Of a stretch of DNA of 64,000 bases, positions 7,764 through 17,016 are shown in pieces (the stretch's first letter is position 1; each line of letters begins with the position of its first letter). Position numbers and translations under genes: made by a program. This DNA is from Pannonibacter anstelovis (lineage in GTDB: Bacteria; Pseudomonadota; Alphaproteobacteria; Rhizobiales; Stappiaceae): assembly GCF_036881715.1 (NCBI RefSeq), contig NZ_JBAKBF010000002.1:310001-374000 (forward strand), written 5' to 3'. A model generated the notes under the pieces. The model saw nothing but the letters and a program-made list of their open reading frames with translations. It made no database searches and had not been told where the DNA came from.

Positions 7764-8177
7764 TCAGGCGAGGCGGTAGCGGGCGATCGCGCCGCGCTCG
7801 ATGGCGGCGCAGGTCAGTTTGTCGAGGCGGAACCGGTCACGCAGGATCTGCAGGATGCGCATTTCCTCCTTCGAGACCGCAATGTCGGAAGCCGCGACCT
7901 CCACCGCCAGCGCATAGGCTGTGTCATAGAGCAGGTGCGGGAGGGTTTCGGCGATGATGGTCAGCACGTCATTCATGCCGTCCTCGGCCTGCAGCAGCTG
8001 GGTGCAGCGCTGGGCCGCAGGCAGCACGTTGGCCGGGTCGAAGCCATCAAAGACCGGCAGCATGCGGGTCACATCGCCGATGGTGGCAAGCTCATTATCG
8101 GTCATCAGCCCATCGGAGGCCGATGTGATGACCATGACATAGATCAGGGCTTCCTGGATGCTGAACGGCTTGCTCAT
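7764..8177 (-). CDS. TerB-like protein
   Basis: A 137-residue all-helical protein, MSKPFSIQEALIYVMVITSA onward, with acidic positions SDGLMTDNEL and SDIAVSKEEM repeated near the two ends, the pattern of TerB/tellurite-resistance-like domains that can bind metal. Role unknown; no other ter genes are present. The open frame continues far upstream across lysK on the opposite strand, but ATG 8177 is the only start consistent with the domain and with the divergent lysK promoter. Confidence 0.75.
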   Translation of the reverse strand: MSKPFSIQEALIYVMVITSASDGLMTDNELATIGDVTRMLPVFDGFDPANVLPAAQRCTQLLQAEDGMNDVLTIIAETLPHLLYDTAYALAVEVAASDIAVSKEEMRILQILRDRFRLDKLTCAAIERGAIARYRLA

Positions 8178-8297
8178 TGTGGCTGCACGGTCCTGTTGAA
8201 CAGTTTCAAGGCTCAATGGGTAATGCTTCGGCAGGCCGCCTTCAAGAAGGGCCGTAAATAATTGTGCCTCCGTGGCCGTCCCGCAGGCAGAGTTTGA

Positions 8298-8326
8298 TTG
8301 ACGCAAGCCCGCGCCTTTTCTAGTGT
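8298..8326 (+). promoter_or_regulatory. Putative promoter of lysK
   Basis: TTGACG (8298-8303) and TAGTGT (8321-8326) are separated by 17 bases, about 77 bases ahead of the lysK start. No -10 extension is visible. Confidence 0.45.
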
Positions 8327-8402
8327 CCGCGCTCCGGCCGCCCGCAGGATCACGCGGGCAACGGAACCGGATTCCCGAAAACATCACGGACCATCTGAGA
8401 TT

Positions 8403-10061
8403 ATGAGTGAACGTTCCCTCCCTGCGCTTGACCTGTCGCCCGCTTTTGTCGAGGCGGCCCGGACCTCCAAGGCCTGGCCGTTCGAGGAAGCCCGCAAACT
8501 GGTGAAGCGCATCGAGAAACGTGATCCCTCGATCCCGGTCCTGTTCGAAACGGGTTACGGCCCCTCGGGCCTGCCCCACATCGGCACCTTCGGCGAGGTG
8601 GCGCGCACGACCATGGTGCGCACGGCCTTCCGCATCCTCACCGAAGACAAGATCCCGACCCGTCTGCTGTGCTTCTCCGACGATATGGACGGCATGCGCA
8701 AGATCCCGGAAAACGTGCCGGATCAGGAAGCGCTGAAGCCCTATCTGCAGATGCCGCTGACGGTGGTGCCGAACCCCTTCGGCGGGGACTACAAGAGCTT
8801 TGGCGACCACAACAACGCCATGCTGCGCCGCTTCCTCGACACCTTTGGCTTTGAATACGAATTCGCCAGCGCGACCGAGTATTACAAGTCCGGCAAGCTG
8901 GATGGCATTCTCTTGAAGGCCGTTGAGAAGTATCAGGAACTGATGGATGTGATGCTGCCGACGCTCGGCGAAGAGCGCCGTGCCACCTACAGCCCGTTCC
9001 TGCCGATCTCGCCCATTTCCGGCCGCGTGCTCTACGTGCCGATGAAAGACGTGAATGCCCGCGAAGGCACCATCACGTTCGAGGATGAGGACGGCACCGA
9101 CGTGACACTGCCGGTCACCGGCGGCAAGGTGAAGCTGCAGTGGAAGCCGGACTTCGGCGCCCGCTGGGCTGCGCTCAACGTTGACTTCGAGATGTTCGGC
9201 AAGGACCACGGCCCCAACATGCCGGTCTATGACCGCATCTGTCAGGTGCTGGGCGGCACTCCGCCGGAGCATTTCGTCTACGAGCTGTTCCTGGCTGATG
9301 ACGGTTCGAAGATCTCCAAGTCCAAGGGCAACGGTCTGACCATCGACGAATGGCTGACCTACGCCTCGCCGGAGAGCCTTGCGCTCTACATGTTCCAGAA
9401 GCCGAAGACCGCGAAGAAGCTTTATTTCGACGTGATCCCGCGTGCCGTGGATGAGTATCTCGCCTTTGCGGGCAAGTTCGCGGAGATGACGCCGGAACAG
9501 AAGCTGATGAACCCGGCCTGGCACATCCATTCCGGCAACGTGCCGGAAATCAGCTCGCCGGTGCCTTTCGCCATGCTGCTGAACCTCGTCTCGGCTTCCA
9601 ACGCCGAGAACAAGGACGTGCTGTGGGCCTTCATCACCCGCTATGCGCCGGGCGTGACAAAGGACACCCATCCGAAGCTGGACGAACTCGTCACCTATGC
9701 AATCCGCTACTTCGATGACTTCGTTAAGCCGTCCAAGCAGTTCCGCGCTCCGGACGATGTGGAGCGGACAGCTCTCGAAGCCCTCGATGCCGCGCTGGCT
9801 GCCCTGCCGGCCGGTGCCGATGGCAACACCATTCAGGACGCTGTGCTGGATGTGGCGCGCAAGATCGAGCGGTATCAGGATCACACGAAGAAGAGCCCGG
9901 ACGGTGGCCCCGGTGTGTCGGTGGCCTGGTTCCAGGTGCTCTACAAGGTGCTGCTGGGCCTCGAGCAGGGCCCGCGCTTCGGCTCCTTCGTGGCGCTCTA
10001 CGGCATCGCCGAAACCCGCGCGCTTATCGCCAAGGCCCTCAGCGGTGAACTGGCTGCCTGA
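8403..10061 (+). CDS. lysK: Lysyl-tRNA synthetase, class I
   Basis: This 552-residue enzyme charges tRNA-Lys. It is the class I (archaeal-type) LysRS found in many alphaproteobacteria in place of the class II enzyme. The Rossmann signature GPSGLPHIGT sits at residues 53-62 (HIGH equivalent) and KISKSKGNG near residue 303 is the KMSKS loop. SDDMDGMRKIPENVP near 95 is typical of the class I LysRS family. ATG 8403 is preferred to the upstream in-frame start at 8298 because the latter overlaps the promoter. It diverges from the TerB-like gene and is followed by a strong terminator. Confidence 0.95.
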   Translation: MSERSLPALDLSPAFVEAARTSKAWPFEEARKLVKRIEKRDPSIPVLFETGYGPSGLPHIGTFGEVARTTMVRTAFRILTEDKIPTRLLCFSDDMDGMRKIPENVPDQEALKPYLQMPLTVVPNPFGGDYKSFGDHNNAMLRRFLDTFGFEYEFASATEYYKSGKLDGILLKAVEKYQELMDVMLPTLGEERRATYSPFLPISPISGRVLYVPMKDVNAREGTITFEDEDGTDVTLPVTGGKVKLQWKPDFGARWAALNVDFEMFGKDHGPNMPVYDRICQVLGGTPPEHFVYELFLADDGSKISKSKGNGLTIDEWLTYASPESLALYMFQKPKTAKKLYFDVIPRAVDEYLAFAGKFAEMTPEQKLMNPAWHIHSGNVPEISSPVPFAMLLNLVSASNAENKDVLWAFITRYAPGVTKDTHPKLDELVTYAIRYFDDFVKPSKQFRAPDDVERTALEALDAALAALPAGADGNTIQDAVLDVARKIERYQDHTKKSPDGGPGVSVAWFQVLYKVLLGLEQGPRFGSFVALYGIAETRALIAKALSGELAA

Positions 10062-10086
10062 GCCTTTGAAGTTTTGACGTTTTGAG

Positions 10087-10124
10087 CCGCCGCAGCCTGC
10101 AAGGGCTGCGGCGGTTTTGTTTTT
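10087..10124 (+). terminator. Intrinsic terminator of lysK
   Basis: CCGCCGCAGCC (10087-10097) pairs with GGCTGCGGCGG (10104-10114), followed by TTTTGTTTTT. Confidence 0.9.
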
Positions 10125-10159
10125 GGGGCAGGGCGCACCGCTTCTCGTGATGACGGGTA

Positions 10160-10200
10160 ACGGCATGGATGCCATGGCTCGACCATGGCATCCATGCCGT
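10160..10200. repeat. Perfect 18-bp inverted repeat
   Basis: ACGGCATGGATGCCATGG (10160-10177) and its exact complement (10183-10200) are separated by CTCGA. It lies between two convergent operons after the lysK terminator and is itself flanked by CGTGATGACGGG-like sequence, reminiscent of dispersed palindromic repeats. It has no T tract. Confidence 0.6.
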
Positions 10201-10266
10201 GATCTCTCCAGAGGGGCAGCCTCGCGACATGCCCGTTCCATCACCGCTTCGCATCGATGAGCGGCT

Positions 10267-10300
10267 AAAAAAGCAAAACGCCCGGCACGTGGCCGGGCGT
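10267..10300 (-). terminator. Intrinsic terminator of the fatty-acid oxidation operon
   Basis: On the minus strand ACGCCCGGC/GCCGGGCGT (10300-10292 with 10286-10278) forms a 9-bp stem with loop CACGT, followed by TTTTGCTTTTTT. Confidence 0.9.
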
Positions 10301-10322
10301 CGAGGTTAACTAACAGAACCTG

Positions 10323-12542
10323 TCAGGCTGCATCCGCCGTGATGGCAGCTTCGGCCTTGGGCGGGAACTTGCTGTAGAAGGTTTCGTTGGTCTTGGCCAT
10401 TTCGCGCAGCAGGCGGTTAGGCTTGAAGCGCGGGCCCCACTTCTTGGTGAACTTCTTGCAAAGCTCCACGAAGGCGTGCGTACCCATCATGTCGATGTAG
10501 CTCAGCGTGCCGCCGGTGTAAGGGGCAAAGCCGAAGCCGAGGATCGAGCCGACGTCGGCCTCGCGCACGTCCGTCAGGCACTTTTCCTCGAAGATGCGGG
10601 CGGTTTCCAGCGCCTGCATCACCAGAAGCCGCTGCTTCAGCTCCTCGATGTTGAAGTGATCGGCTGCCTTGGGCTTGCCCACGACTTCCGGAATGCCCGG
10701 CCACAGGCTCTTTTCCTTGCCTGCGTAGTCGTAGAAGCCCTTGCCGTTCTTGCGGCCGAAACGCTCGCGCTTGACCACCATCTCTTCAAGGATGTTGTCG
10801 AGCGGGCCTTCCACATAGTTGACGCCAAGGTCCTTGCGGGTGGCCGAGACGATCTTCCAGGCCAGATCCAGTGCCACTTCATCGCCCAGCGACAGCGGGC
10901 CGACCGGCATGCCTGCCATCTTGCCCGCATTCTCGATCATGGCCGCCGGAACGCCATCGGCCAGCATCATCAGGCCTTCGCGGATGTAGGTCATAACCAC
11001 ACGCGATGTGTAGAAGCCGCGGCTGTCGTTGACGACGATCGGCGTCTTCTTGATGGCCTTGATGTAGTCCAGCGCCATGGCCAGTGCCTTGTCCGAGGTC
11101 TTCTTGCCGAGGATCACTTCCACCAGCATCATCTTGTCGACGGGCGAGAAGAAATGGATTCCGATGAAGTTCTTCGGGCGGGACGAGGCTTCCGCCAGCG
11201 AGGTGATCGGCAGCGTGGAGGTGTTGGAGGCATAGATGGCGCGGGTCTTCATCGCCGCTTCTGCCTTTTCCGTCACCACGCGCTTGACTTCCCGATCCTC
11301 GAACACGGCCTCGATCACCAGATCGCAGTCGGCGAGAAGGTCATAGTTGTCCGTCGGGGTGATGCGGGCGAGCAGCTTCTCCTTTTCGTCGGCCGTGGCA
11401 TGGCCGCGTGAGACGGCCTTGCTCATCAGCTCGTCCGAATGGGCCTTGCCCTTGTCTGCGGCGGCCTGATCCCGGTCGATCAGCACCACGTCGATCCCGG
11501 CCTTGGCCGTGACATAGGCGATGCCCGCGCCCATGAAGCCTGCGCCAAGCACGCCGATCTTCTTGATCTTGTTGGGCTTCACGTCCTGCGGACGGCGGGC
11601 GCCCTTGTTCAGCTCCTGCATGGAGACGAAGAGCGAGCGGATCATGTTCGCTGCTTCCGGGCTCTGCAGCACATTGGCGAAATAGCGGCTTTCCACCTGC
11701 AGGGCGAGATCCATCGGCAGCTGCAGCCCCTCGAAGACAGACTTCAGCAGGGCGCGGGCGCCGGGATAGTTGTCGTGGGTCTCACGCCGGTAGATGGCGT
11801 TGGCGGCGGGCCAGAACTGGAAACCGGCGGGGGAATAGACCGGGCCGTTCGGCAGCTTGAAGCCTTTCTCGTCCCACGGCTTCACCGGCTTGACGCCTGC
11901 CTGCAGCATCTTGCGGGCGGTCTCCACAAGCTTCTTCGGCGCTGCCGTCTCGTCCACCAGCTTCATCTGCTTGGCCTTGGCGGCGCGCAGGGTCTGGCCC
12001 TGCAGCAGGAACTGAAGACCGGCCTGCGCGTCGGTCATGCGCATGACGCGCTGGGTGCCGCCAGCGCCGGGGAAGAGGCCGACCTTCACTTCCGGCAGGC
12101 CCATCTTGAAGCTGTCGTCTTCGGCGGCCACGCGGGCGTGGCAGGCAAGGGCCAGCTCGGTGCCGCCGCCCATGCAGGTGCCGTTGATGGCAGCAACGAA
12201 GGGTTTGCCGCAGGTCTCCAGCTTCCGGTAGATCAGCGACAGGCGGCGCGAGCCCTCGAACAGCGCCTTTGCGGCAGCTTCCTGGTCCTTCGCGCGCTCC
12301 GAATGGAAGCCCTTGAGCAGGCCTTCCAGCATGGTCAGGTCCGCACCACCCGAGAAGGCGGCCTTGCCGGATGTGATGATGGCCCCCTTGATGGTTTCCG
12401 TGGCCGCTACATGGGCAACGATGGCCTCCAGATCGTCCATCACGGACATGTCGATGACGTTCATCGACTTGTCTTTCATGTCCCAGGTGATCAGGGCGAT
12501 GCCGTCAGCGCCGGTTTCAAGAGTGAAGTTCTTGTAGGTCAT
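10323..12542 (-). CDS. fadJ: Multifunctional enoyl-CoA hydratase / 3-hydroxyacyl-CoA dehydrogenase
   Basis: The 739-residue fusion carries out hydration of 2-enoyl-CoA and NAD-dependent oxidation of the 3-hydroxyacyl-CoA in beta-oxidation. The N-terminal crotonase domain shows FSGGADLTMLEG, CMGGGTELALACHARVA and LPEVKVGLFPGAGGTQR. The NAD-binding domain begins KIGVLGAGFMGAGIAYVTA near residue 330, with the active-site region IGIHFFSPVDKM and the C-terminal GFGFAPYTGG. ATG 12542 is preceded by GGAGGAG. The thiolase gene ends 23 bases upstream, so both subunits of a beta-oxidation complex are co-transcribed. FadB and FadJ cannot be separated by eye. Confidence 0.93.
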   Translation of the reverse strand: MTYKNFTLETGADGIALITWDMKDKSMNVIDMSVMDDLEAIVAHVAATETIKGAIITSGKAAFSGGADLTMLEGLLKGFHSERAKDQEAAAKALFEGSRRLSLIYRKLETCGKPFVAAINGTCMGGGTELALACHARVAAEDDSFKMGLPEVKVGLFPGAGGTQRVMRMTDAQAGLQFLLQGQTLRAAKAKQMKLVDETAAPKKLVETARKMLQAGVKPVKPWDEKGFKLPNGPVYSPAGFQFWPAANAIYRRETHDNYPGARALLKSVFEGLQLPMDLALQVESRYFANVLQSPEAANMIRSLFVSMQELNKGARRPQDVKPNKIKKIGVLGAGFMGAGIAYVTAKAGIDVVLIDRDQAAADKGKAHSDELMSKAVSRGHATADEKEKLLARITPTDNYDLLADCDLVIEAVFEDREVKRVVTEKAEAAMKTRAIYASNTSTLPITSLAEASSRPKNFIGIHFFSPVDKMMLVEVILGKKTSDKALAMALDYIKAIKKTPIVVNDSRGFYTSRVVMTYIREGLMMLADGVPAAMIENAGKMAGMPVGPLSLGDEVALDLAWKIVSATRKDLGVNYVEGPLDNILEEMVVKRERFGRKNGKGFYDYAGKEKSLWPGIPEVVGKPKAADHFNIEELKQRLLVMQALETARIFEEKCLTDVREADVGSILGFGFAPYTGGTLSYIDMMGTHAFVELCKKFTKKWGPRFKPNRLLREMAKTNETFYSKFPPKAEAAITADAA

Positions 12543-12565
12543 GGCTTGTCTCCTCCGGTCTCTTG

Positions 12566-13774
12566 TCACACGCGCTCGATGATCGTCGCCGTGCCCATGC
12601 CGGCGCCGATGCAGAGGGTGACAAGGGCAGTGTTCAGGTCGCGGCGTTCCAGTTCATCGAGAACCGTGCCGAGGATCATGGCGCCGGTGGCGCCCAGCGG
12701 GTGGCCGAGCGCGATGGCTCCGCCATTGACGTTGACGACCGAAGGATCAAGGTCGAAGGCCTGCCGGTAGCGCAGCACCACGGAGGCGAAGGCCTCGTTG
12801 ATCTCGAACAGGTCGATGTCCTTCAGCTTCATGCCGGAATTGGCGAGCAGCTTTTCCGTCACATCCACCGGGCCGGTCAGCATCAGCGCGGGCTCCGAGC
12901 CGATGTTGGCGAAGGCGCGGATGCGGGCGCGGGGCTTGAGGCCAGCCGACTTGCCAGCCTTGCGCGAGCCGATCAGCACGGCGGCGGCGCCGTCAACGAT
13001 GCCGGAGGAATTGCCCGCATGGTGCACATGGCGCACCTTTTCCAGCTCCGGATGGGCGGCAATGGCCACCGCATCAAAGCCGCCCATTGCGCCCATCATC
13101 TCGAAGGAGGCGTTGAGCGAGGCCAGCGACTGCATGTCCGTGCCGGGGCGCATGTGCTCGTCACGGCCAAGGATGGTGATGCCGTTGACATCCTTCACCG
13201 GCACAACCGACTTGTTGAAATAGCCCTTGTCCCAGGCGTTTGCCGCCCGCTTCTGGCTTTCCACCGCATAGGCGTCGCAGTCGTCGCGGGTGAAGCCGTA
13301 TTTGGTGGCGATGAGATCCGCCGAGACGCCCTGCGGCATGAAATAGGAGGGCAGGGCCACCTGCGGATCGACTGGCCAGGCACCGCCTGAGGCGCCGATG
13401 CCGATGCGGCTCATGCTTTCCACGCCGCCTGCCACGACCAGCTGGTGCTGGCCGGACATGACCTGCGCGGCGGCCATGTTCACCGCATCAAGGCCAGAAG
13501 CGCAGAAGCGGTTGATCTGCATGCCCGGGACCGAGTTGTTATAACCAGCCGCAAACACCGCCGCACGGGCGATGTCGCCGCCAGCCTCGCCAATGGGATC
13601 GACGCAGCCCAGCACCAGATCGTCCACCTGACGGGTGTCCAGCTTGTTGCGGTCGCGCAGTGCCTCCAGCGCGGTGGCGGCAAGGCGGACAGCGGTTACC
13701 TCGTGCAGACTGCCGTCCTTCTTGCCGCGCCCGCGCGGGGTGCGCACATGGTCGAATACATAGGCCTCGGGCAT
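12566..13774 (-). CDS. Acetyl-CoA C-acyltransferase (thiolase)
   Basis: The enzyme cleaves 3-ketoacyl-CoA with CoA, the last step of beta-oxidation. It has 402 residues. NRFCASGLDAVNMAA near residue 88 holds the acyl-accepting cysteine, GGAIALGHPLGATGA near 350 the catalytic histidine, and LCIGAGMGTA near 385 the second cysteine. The ribosome site AGGAGG is excellent. It is the partner subunit of the downstream fadJ product; FadA or FadI would be a suitable name. Confidence 0.93.
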   Translation of the reverse strand: MPEAYVFDHVRTPRGRGKKDGSLHEVTAVRLAATALEALRDRNKLDTRQVDDLVLGCVDPIGEAGGDIARAAVFAAGYNNSVPGMQINRFCASGLDAVNMAAAQVMSGQHQLVVAGGVESMSRIGIGASGGAWPVDPQVALPSYFMPQGVSADLIATKYGFTRDDCDAYAVESQKRAANAWDKGYFNKSVVPVKDVNGITILGRDEHMRPGTDMQSLASLNASFEMMGAMGGFDAVAIAAHPELEKVRHVHHAGNSSGIVDGAAAVLIGSRKAGKSAGLKPRARIRAFANIGSEPALMLTGPVDVTEKLLANSGMKLKDIDLFEINEAFASVVLRYRQAFDLDPSVVNVNGGAIALGHPLGATGAMILGTVLDELERRDLNTALVTLCIGAGMGTATIIERV

Positions 13775-13798
13775 GGTTTCCTCCTGATGTGTTTCTTG

Positions 13799-14437
13799 TC
13801 AGGCCTTGGCGGGCAGCGGGTGCCCCGGCATGAGTTCATAAGGGTGCACCCAGCCGGGCAGGGCGCGGATTGCATCCAGCCAGCGGGCGATGTTGGGGTA
13901 GGGGGCAAAGTCGATGCCGATCTCTTCGGGCCAGAAGAGGTAGCCGCACAGGGACAGATCCGCCGTCGTCGGACGGTCCGCCGCCACGAAACGGCGCCCT
14001 TCCAGATGCTTGTCGAGAATGGCATAGGCGGACTTGGCCCGCGCCTCGAAGAAGGCCGTCACCGGCGTCTCGCCGGTCTTGGCGAACTGGCGCAGGAAAC
14101 GGAGCGTTGCGGTGTAGCTGGTGAGCTTGTGGTTGTCGAACAGCACCCAGCGCAGGATTTCACGGGCCTCGTCTTCCGTGTGGGCGCCGAACTCGCCCAG
14201 TTCTTCGGCGAGATAATCAAGAATGACGCCAGACTGGCTGAGCTTCAGGCCCTTGTGTTCCAGCACTGGAATCTCGCCCATTTCGTTCACTTCAGCGCGG
14301 AACTCCGGCGTGCGGGTGGCGCCGTTGAAGAAGTCGCAGAAACGGGCCTCCCACTCCGCTCCGGCAAGCTGGAGCATGAGGGCAACCTTGTAGGCGTTGC
14401 CGGACTGGGCGAAACAATGCAGGACATACTCGGCCAT
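13799..14437 (-). CDS. Glutathione S-transferase family protein
   Basis: A 212-residue cytosolic GST-like protein. The thioredoxin-fold start MAEYVLHCFAQSGNAYKVAL, the EMGEIPVLEHKGLKLSQSGVI segment with its cis-proline and the glutathione-contacting SQSG, and an all-helical C-terminal half are visible. A serine or tyrosine near the N-terminus would activate glutathione. ATG 14437 follows a GGAGG ribosome site; a start at 14491 adds residues unlike the family. It lies 24 bases before the thiolase gene and belongs to the same operon. Its role in fatty-acid oxidation is not known. Confidence 0.85.
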   Translation of the reverse strand: MAEYVLHCFAQSGNAYKVALMLQLAGAEWEARFCDFFNGATRTPEFRAEVNEMGEIPVLEHKGLKLSQSGVILDYLAEELGEFGAHTEDEAREILRWVLFDNHKLTSYTATLRFLRQFAKTGETPVTAFFEARAKSAYAILDKHLEGRRFVAADRPTTADLSLCGYLFWPEEIGIDFAPYPNIARWLDAIRALPGWVHPYELMPGHPLPAKA

Positions 14438-14520
14438 GAAACCTCCAGCCCGCAGCGGCGGGCTTTTCTCTTGCGGGGCTGCCCCGGGCATGATGTCCGG
14501 GGCTATGGCGTATCAGAGAC

Positions 14521-16311
14521 TTAGAATGCGTCCGCCGCAAGGGCCATCATGGTGCCGGAGCCGCTGGTGATGCGGGCGAGATGCGCACCCGTTTCCGGCA
14601 TGGTCCGTTCCATGAAGTAGCGCCCGAAGGTCAGCTTGGCCTCGAAACGCTCGGTCTCCTCGCCGCTGGCGATCTTTGCCTGCGCTGCCTTGGCCATCTG
14701 CGCCCACATGTAGCCAAGGGCGACCAGCCCGAAGAGGTGCATGTAGTCAGTGGAGCCTGCGCCCGCGTTGTCCGGGTTGCTCATGGCGTTCTGCATGAAC
14801 CACATCGTCGCGGCCTGCAGATGATCGAGCCCCTGCTTCAGCGGCTTGGTGTAGGGCGCCAGCGCCTCGTCTTCCTTGTGGGCCTTCAGGAAGGCGCCAA
14901 CCTCCTCGAAGAAGGCCATGACGGCACGCCCGCCATTGGCCGGAAGCTTGCGGCCGACGAGGTCCAGCGCCTGAATGCCGTTGGCGCCCTCGTAGATCAT
15001 GGCGATACGGGCATCGCGGACGAACTGCTCCATGCCCCATTCGGCGATATAGCCGTGGCCGCCAAACATCTGCTGGGCGTTGACCGCATTGGCAAAGCCG
15101 GTATCTGTGAGCACGCCCTTCAGAACCGGAGTCATGAGCCCCATCATGTCGTCGGCCTTGATGCGCTCGGCCTCGTCTTCGGAGCGGTGCGACACGTCGC
15201 CCTTCAGGGCAGTCCACAGCACCAGAGCACGGGCCGCCTCGTTGAAGGAGCGGATCGACATGAGCACGCGGCGCACGTCCGGATGCACGATGATCGGATC
15301 AGCCGCCTTGTCTGCAGCCTTCGGCCCGGTCAGGGCGCGGCCCTGAATGCGGTCCTTGGCATAGATGACGGCGTTCTGATAGGCGACTTCGGACTGGGCC
15401 AGACCCTGTACCGCGACGCCGAGGCGGGCCTCGTTCATCATGGTGAACATGGCGCGCAGGCCCTTGTGCTCCTCGCCGACCAGCCAGCCGCGGGCGCCGT
15501 CATAGTTCATGACGCAGGTGGCATTGCCGTGGATGCCCATCTTGTGCTCGATGGAGCCACAGGACACGCCGTTGCGCTCGCCCGGCGTGCCGTCGGCGGC
15601 GGGAACGAATTTCGGCACGACGAAGAGCGAGATGCCCTTCACGCCCTCCGGCGCGCCCTCGATGCGGGCTAGGACCAGGTGGATGATGTTCTCCGCCATG
15701 TCGTGCTCACCGGCGGAAATGAAGATCTTGGTGCCGGAGATGGCATAGCTGCCGTCGCCCTGCGGCACTGCCTTGGTGCGGATGAGGCCCAGATCCGTGC
15801 CGCAATGGGGCTCGGTCAGGTTCATCGTGCCGGTCCAGGTGCCCGCCACCATCTTCGGCAGATAGATTTCCTTCTGCGCATCCGTGCCATGCAGGGTGAG
15901 GGCGGCGATGGCGCCAGCCGTCAGGCCCGGATACATGGCAAAGGCCATGTTGGCGGAAGACATGTATTCGGCCATGATCATGGCCAGCGTGTGCGGCAGG
16001 CCCTGACCGCCGAAGTCCGGGCTGACCGACAGCCCGCCCCAGCCGCCTTCACAATAGGCGTCATAAGCAGCCTTGAAGCCCTTGGGTGCGCTCACCCGGC
16101 CATCTTCATGGCGGGTGCAGCCTTCCCGGTCACCGGTCTGGTTCAGGGGCTGGACGATTTCCTCGCAGAACTTGGCGCCTTCGCGCAGGATGGCTTCCAC
16201 CAGATCCGGCGTCGCATCAGCGAAGCCTGGCAGATTGCTGTAGCGTTCGTAGCCGAACACATCGTTGAGCAGGAAGAGGGTGTCCTCGACGGGAGCACGG
16301 TAAGCCGGCAT
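14521..16311 (-). CDS. Acyl-CoA dehydrogenase (large, C-terminal-domain type)
   Basis: This 596-residue flavoenzyme introduces the double bond into acyl-CoA and passes electrons to ETF. TWTGTMNLTEPHCGTDLGLIR is the acyl-CoA/FAD-binding signature, MGIHGNATCVMNYDGARGWLVG the middle domain, and the C-terminal extension past residue 470 places it in the FadE5/DmdC-like group of long enzymes. Substrates in that group range from long-chain acyl-CoA to 3-methylthiopropionyl-CoA and are not decided here. ATG 16311 follows GGGAGGA. It is the first gene of the operon, behind a promoter with a MerR-type operator. Confidence 0.93.
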   Translation of the reverse strand: MPAYRAPVEDTLFLLNDVFGYERYSNLPGFADATPDLVEAILREGAKFCEEIVQPLNQTGDREGCTRHEDGRVSAPKGFKAAYDAYCEGGWGGLSVSPDFGGQGLPHTLAMIMAEYMSSANMAFAMYPGLTAGAIAALTLHGTDAQKEIYLPKMVAGTWTGTMNLTEPHCGTDLGLIRTKAVPQGDGSYAISGTKIFISAGEHDMAENIIHLVLARIEGAPEGVKGISLFVVPKFVPAADGTPGERNGVSCGSIEHKMGIHGNATCVMNYDGARGWLVGEEHKGLRAMFTMMNEARLGVAVQGLAQSEVAYQNAVIYAKDRIQGRALTGPKAADKAADPIIVHPDVRRVLMSIRSFNEAARALVLWTALKGDVSHRSEDEAERIKADDMMGLMTPVLKGVLTDTGFANAVNAQQMFGGHGYIAEWGMEQFVRDARIAMIYEGANGIQALDLVGRKLPANGGRAVMAFFEEVGAFLKAHKEDEALAPYTKPLKQGLDHLQAATMWFMQNAMSNPDNAGAGSTDYMHLFGLVALGYMWAQMAKAAQAKIASGEETERFEAKLTFGRYFMERTMPETGAHLARITSGSGTMMALAADAF

Positions 16312-16342
16312 CAATTCCTCCCAGAACGTAACCGTTGGCAGT

Positions 16343-16362
16343 TGACGTTTCCGTAAACGTCA
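16343..16362 (-). promoter_or_regulatory. Palindromic operator of the fatty-acid oxidation operon
   Basis: TGACGTTT-CCGT-AAACGTCA is a perfect palindrome 32 bases ahead of the acyl-CoA dehydrogenase start. Its core TTCCGTAAACGT is repeated, inverted, before the adjacent MerR-type gene (17156-17167). It would lie just downstream of the transcription start, a repressor position. Confidence 0.7.
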
Positions 16363-16372
16363 CCTCTCCCGA

Positions 16373-16401
16373 TATATACGTCTCAATTTTCGGGCGGGCA
16401 A
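16373..16401 (-). promoter_or_regulatory. Putative promoter of the fatty-acid oxidation operon
   Basis: On the minus strand TTGCCC (16401-16396) and TATATA (16378-16373) are 17 bases apart. The start point would fall near 16366, with the palindrome at 16343-16362 covering roughly +4 to +23. Confidence 0.5.
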
Positions 16402-16551
16402 GCCATGTCCTTGGGGAAGGTACGCCTGTTTTTGCGTGAAATGAATGAAAACCGTGTCACGAAAAGCGAAAAACCGGAGCGAGGGCCCCGGTTTTGATGG
16501 TCTTGCACGCTGTTTTGCTGCCGCCAGGAGAAAATGGCGGCCGGACCGGGA

Positions 16552-17016
16552 TCACTCCCCGCCTTCGTTTTCCTTGTGCTTCAACATTCCGGAGACGATT
16601 GCGACGGTGCGCGACAGTTCTTCAATCGCCTGATCAATGTCCTTGCGCTGGGTTTCCAGCACGGCGATCTGCTCGTTGAAGCGGGAGAGTGCGACGCGCA
16701 GCTGGGTCACCTGGCCGTCGCGCAGGTCATAGAGATCCAGCATGTCGCGGATCTCGGACAGGGAGAAGCCAACCCGCTTGCCCATGACGACGAGCTTCAG
16801 GCGGGCGCGGTCACGGCGGGTGTAAACGCGGTTGAGGCCATCACGCTTGGGGTTCAGCAGGCCCCGGTCCTCATAGAAACGCAAGGTGCGCAGTGTTACG
16901 CCGAATTCCTTGGCAAGGTCGCCGATTGTGAACTGGGTCTTCTTGGTGCTGTCGTCGGCTGCGGCTACGACATCGGCAATCTCGTTGCCGTCCTGAATGG
17001 AAAGTGCTTCGCTCAT
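16552..17016 (-). CDS. MerR-family transcriptional regulator
   Basis: A 154-residue regulator. The winged helix FTIGDLAKEFGVTLRTLRFY then EDRGLLNPKRDG is followed by NRVYTRRDRARLKLV and a long C-terminal dimerisation helix. No cysteine ligands for metals are present, so an organic effector such as an acyl-CoA intermediate is more likely, as for LiuR-type regulators of alphaproteobacteria. ATG 17016 (ribosome site AGGA) is chosen over 17103. The operator core shared with the neighbouring fatty-acid oxidation operon and its own upstream region suggests that it controls both. Confidence 0.85.
   Translation of the reverse strand: MSEALSIQDGNEIADVVAAADDSTKKTQFTIGDLAKEFGVTLRTLRFYEDRGLLNPKRDGLNRVYTRRDRARLKLVVMGKRVGFSLSEIRDMLDLYDLRDGQVTQLRVALSRFNEQIAVLETQRKDIDQAIEELSRTVAIVSGMLKHKENEGGE

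Noticed and set aside
8178..10244. Long minus-strand extension of the TerB-like frame across lysK
   Set aside because: It is the antisense of lysK; only the last 137 codons encode a recognisable protein.
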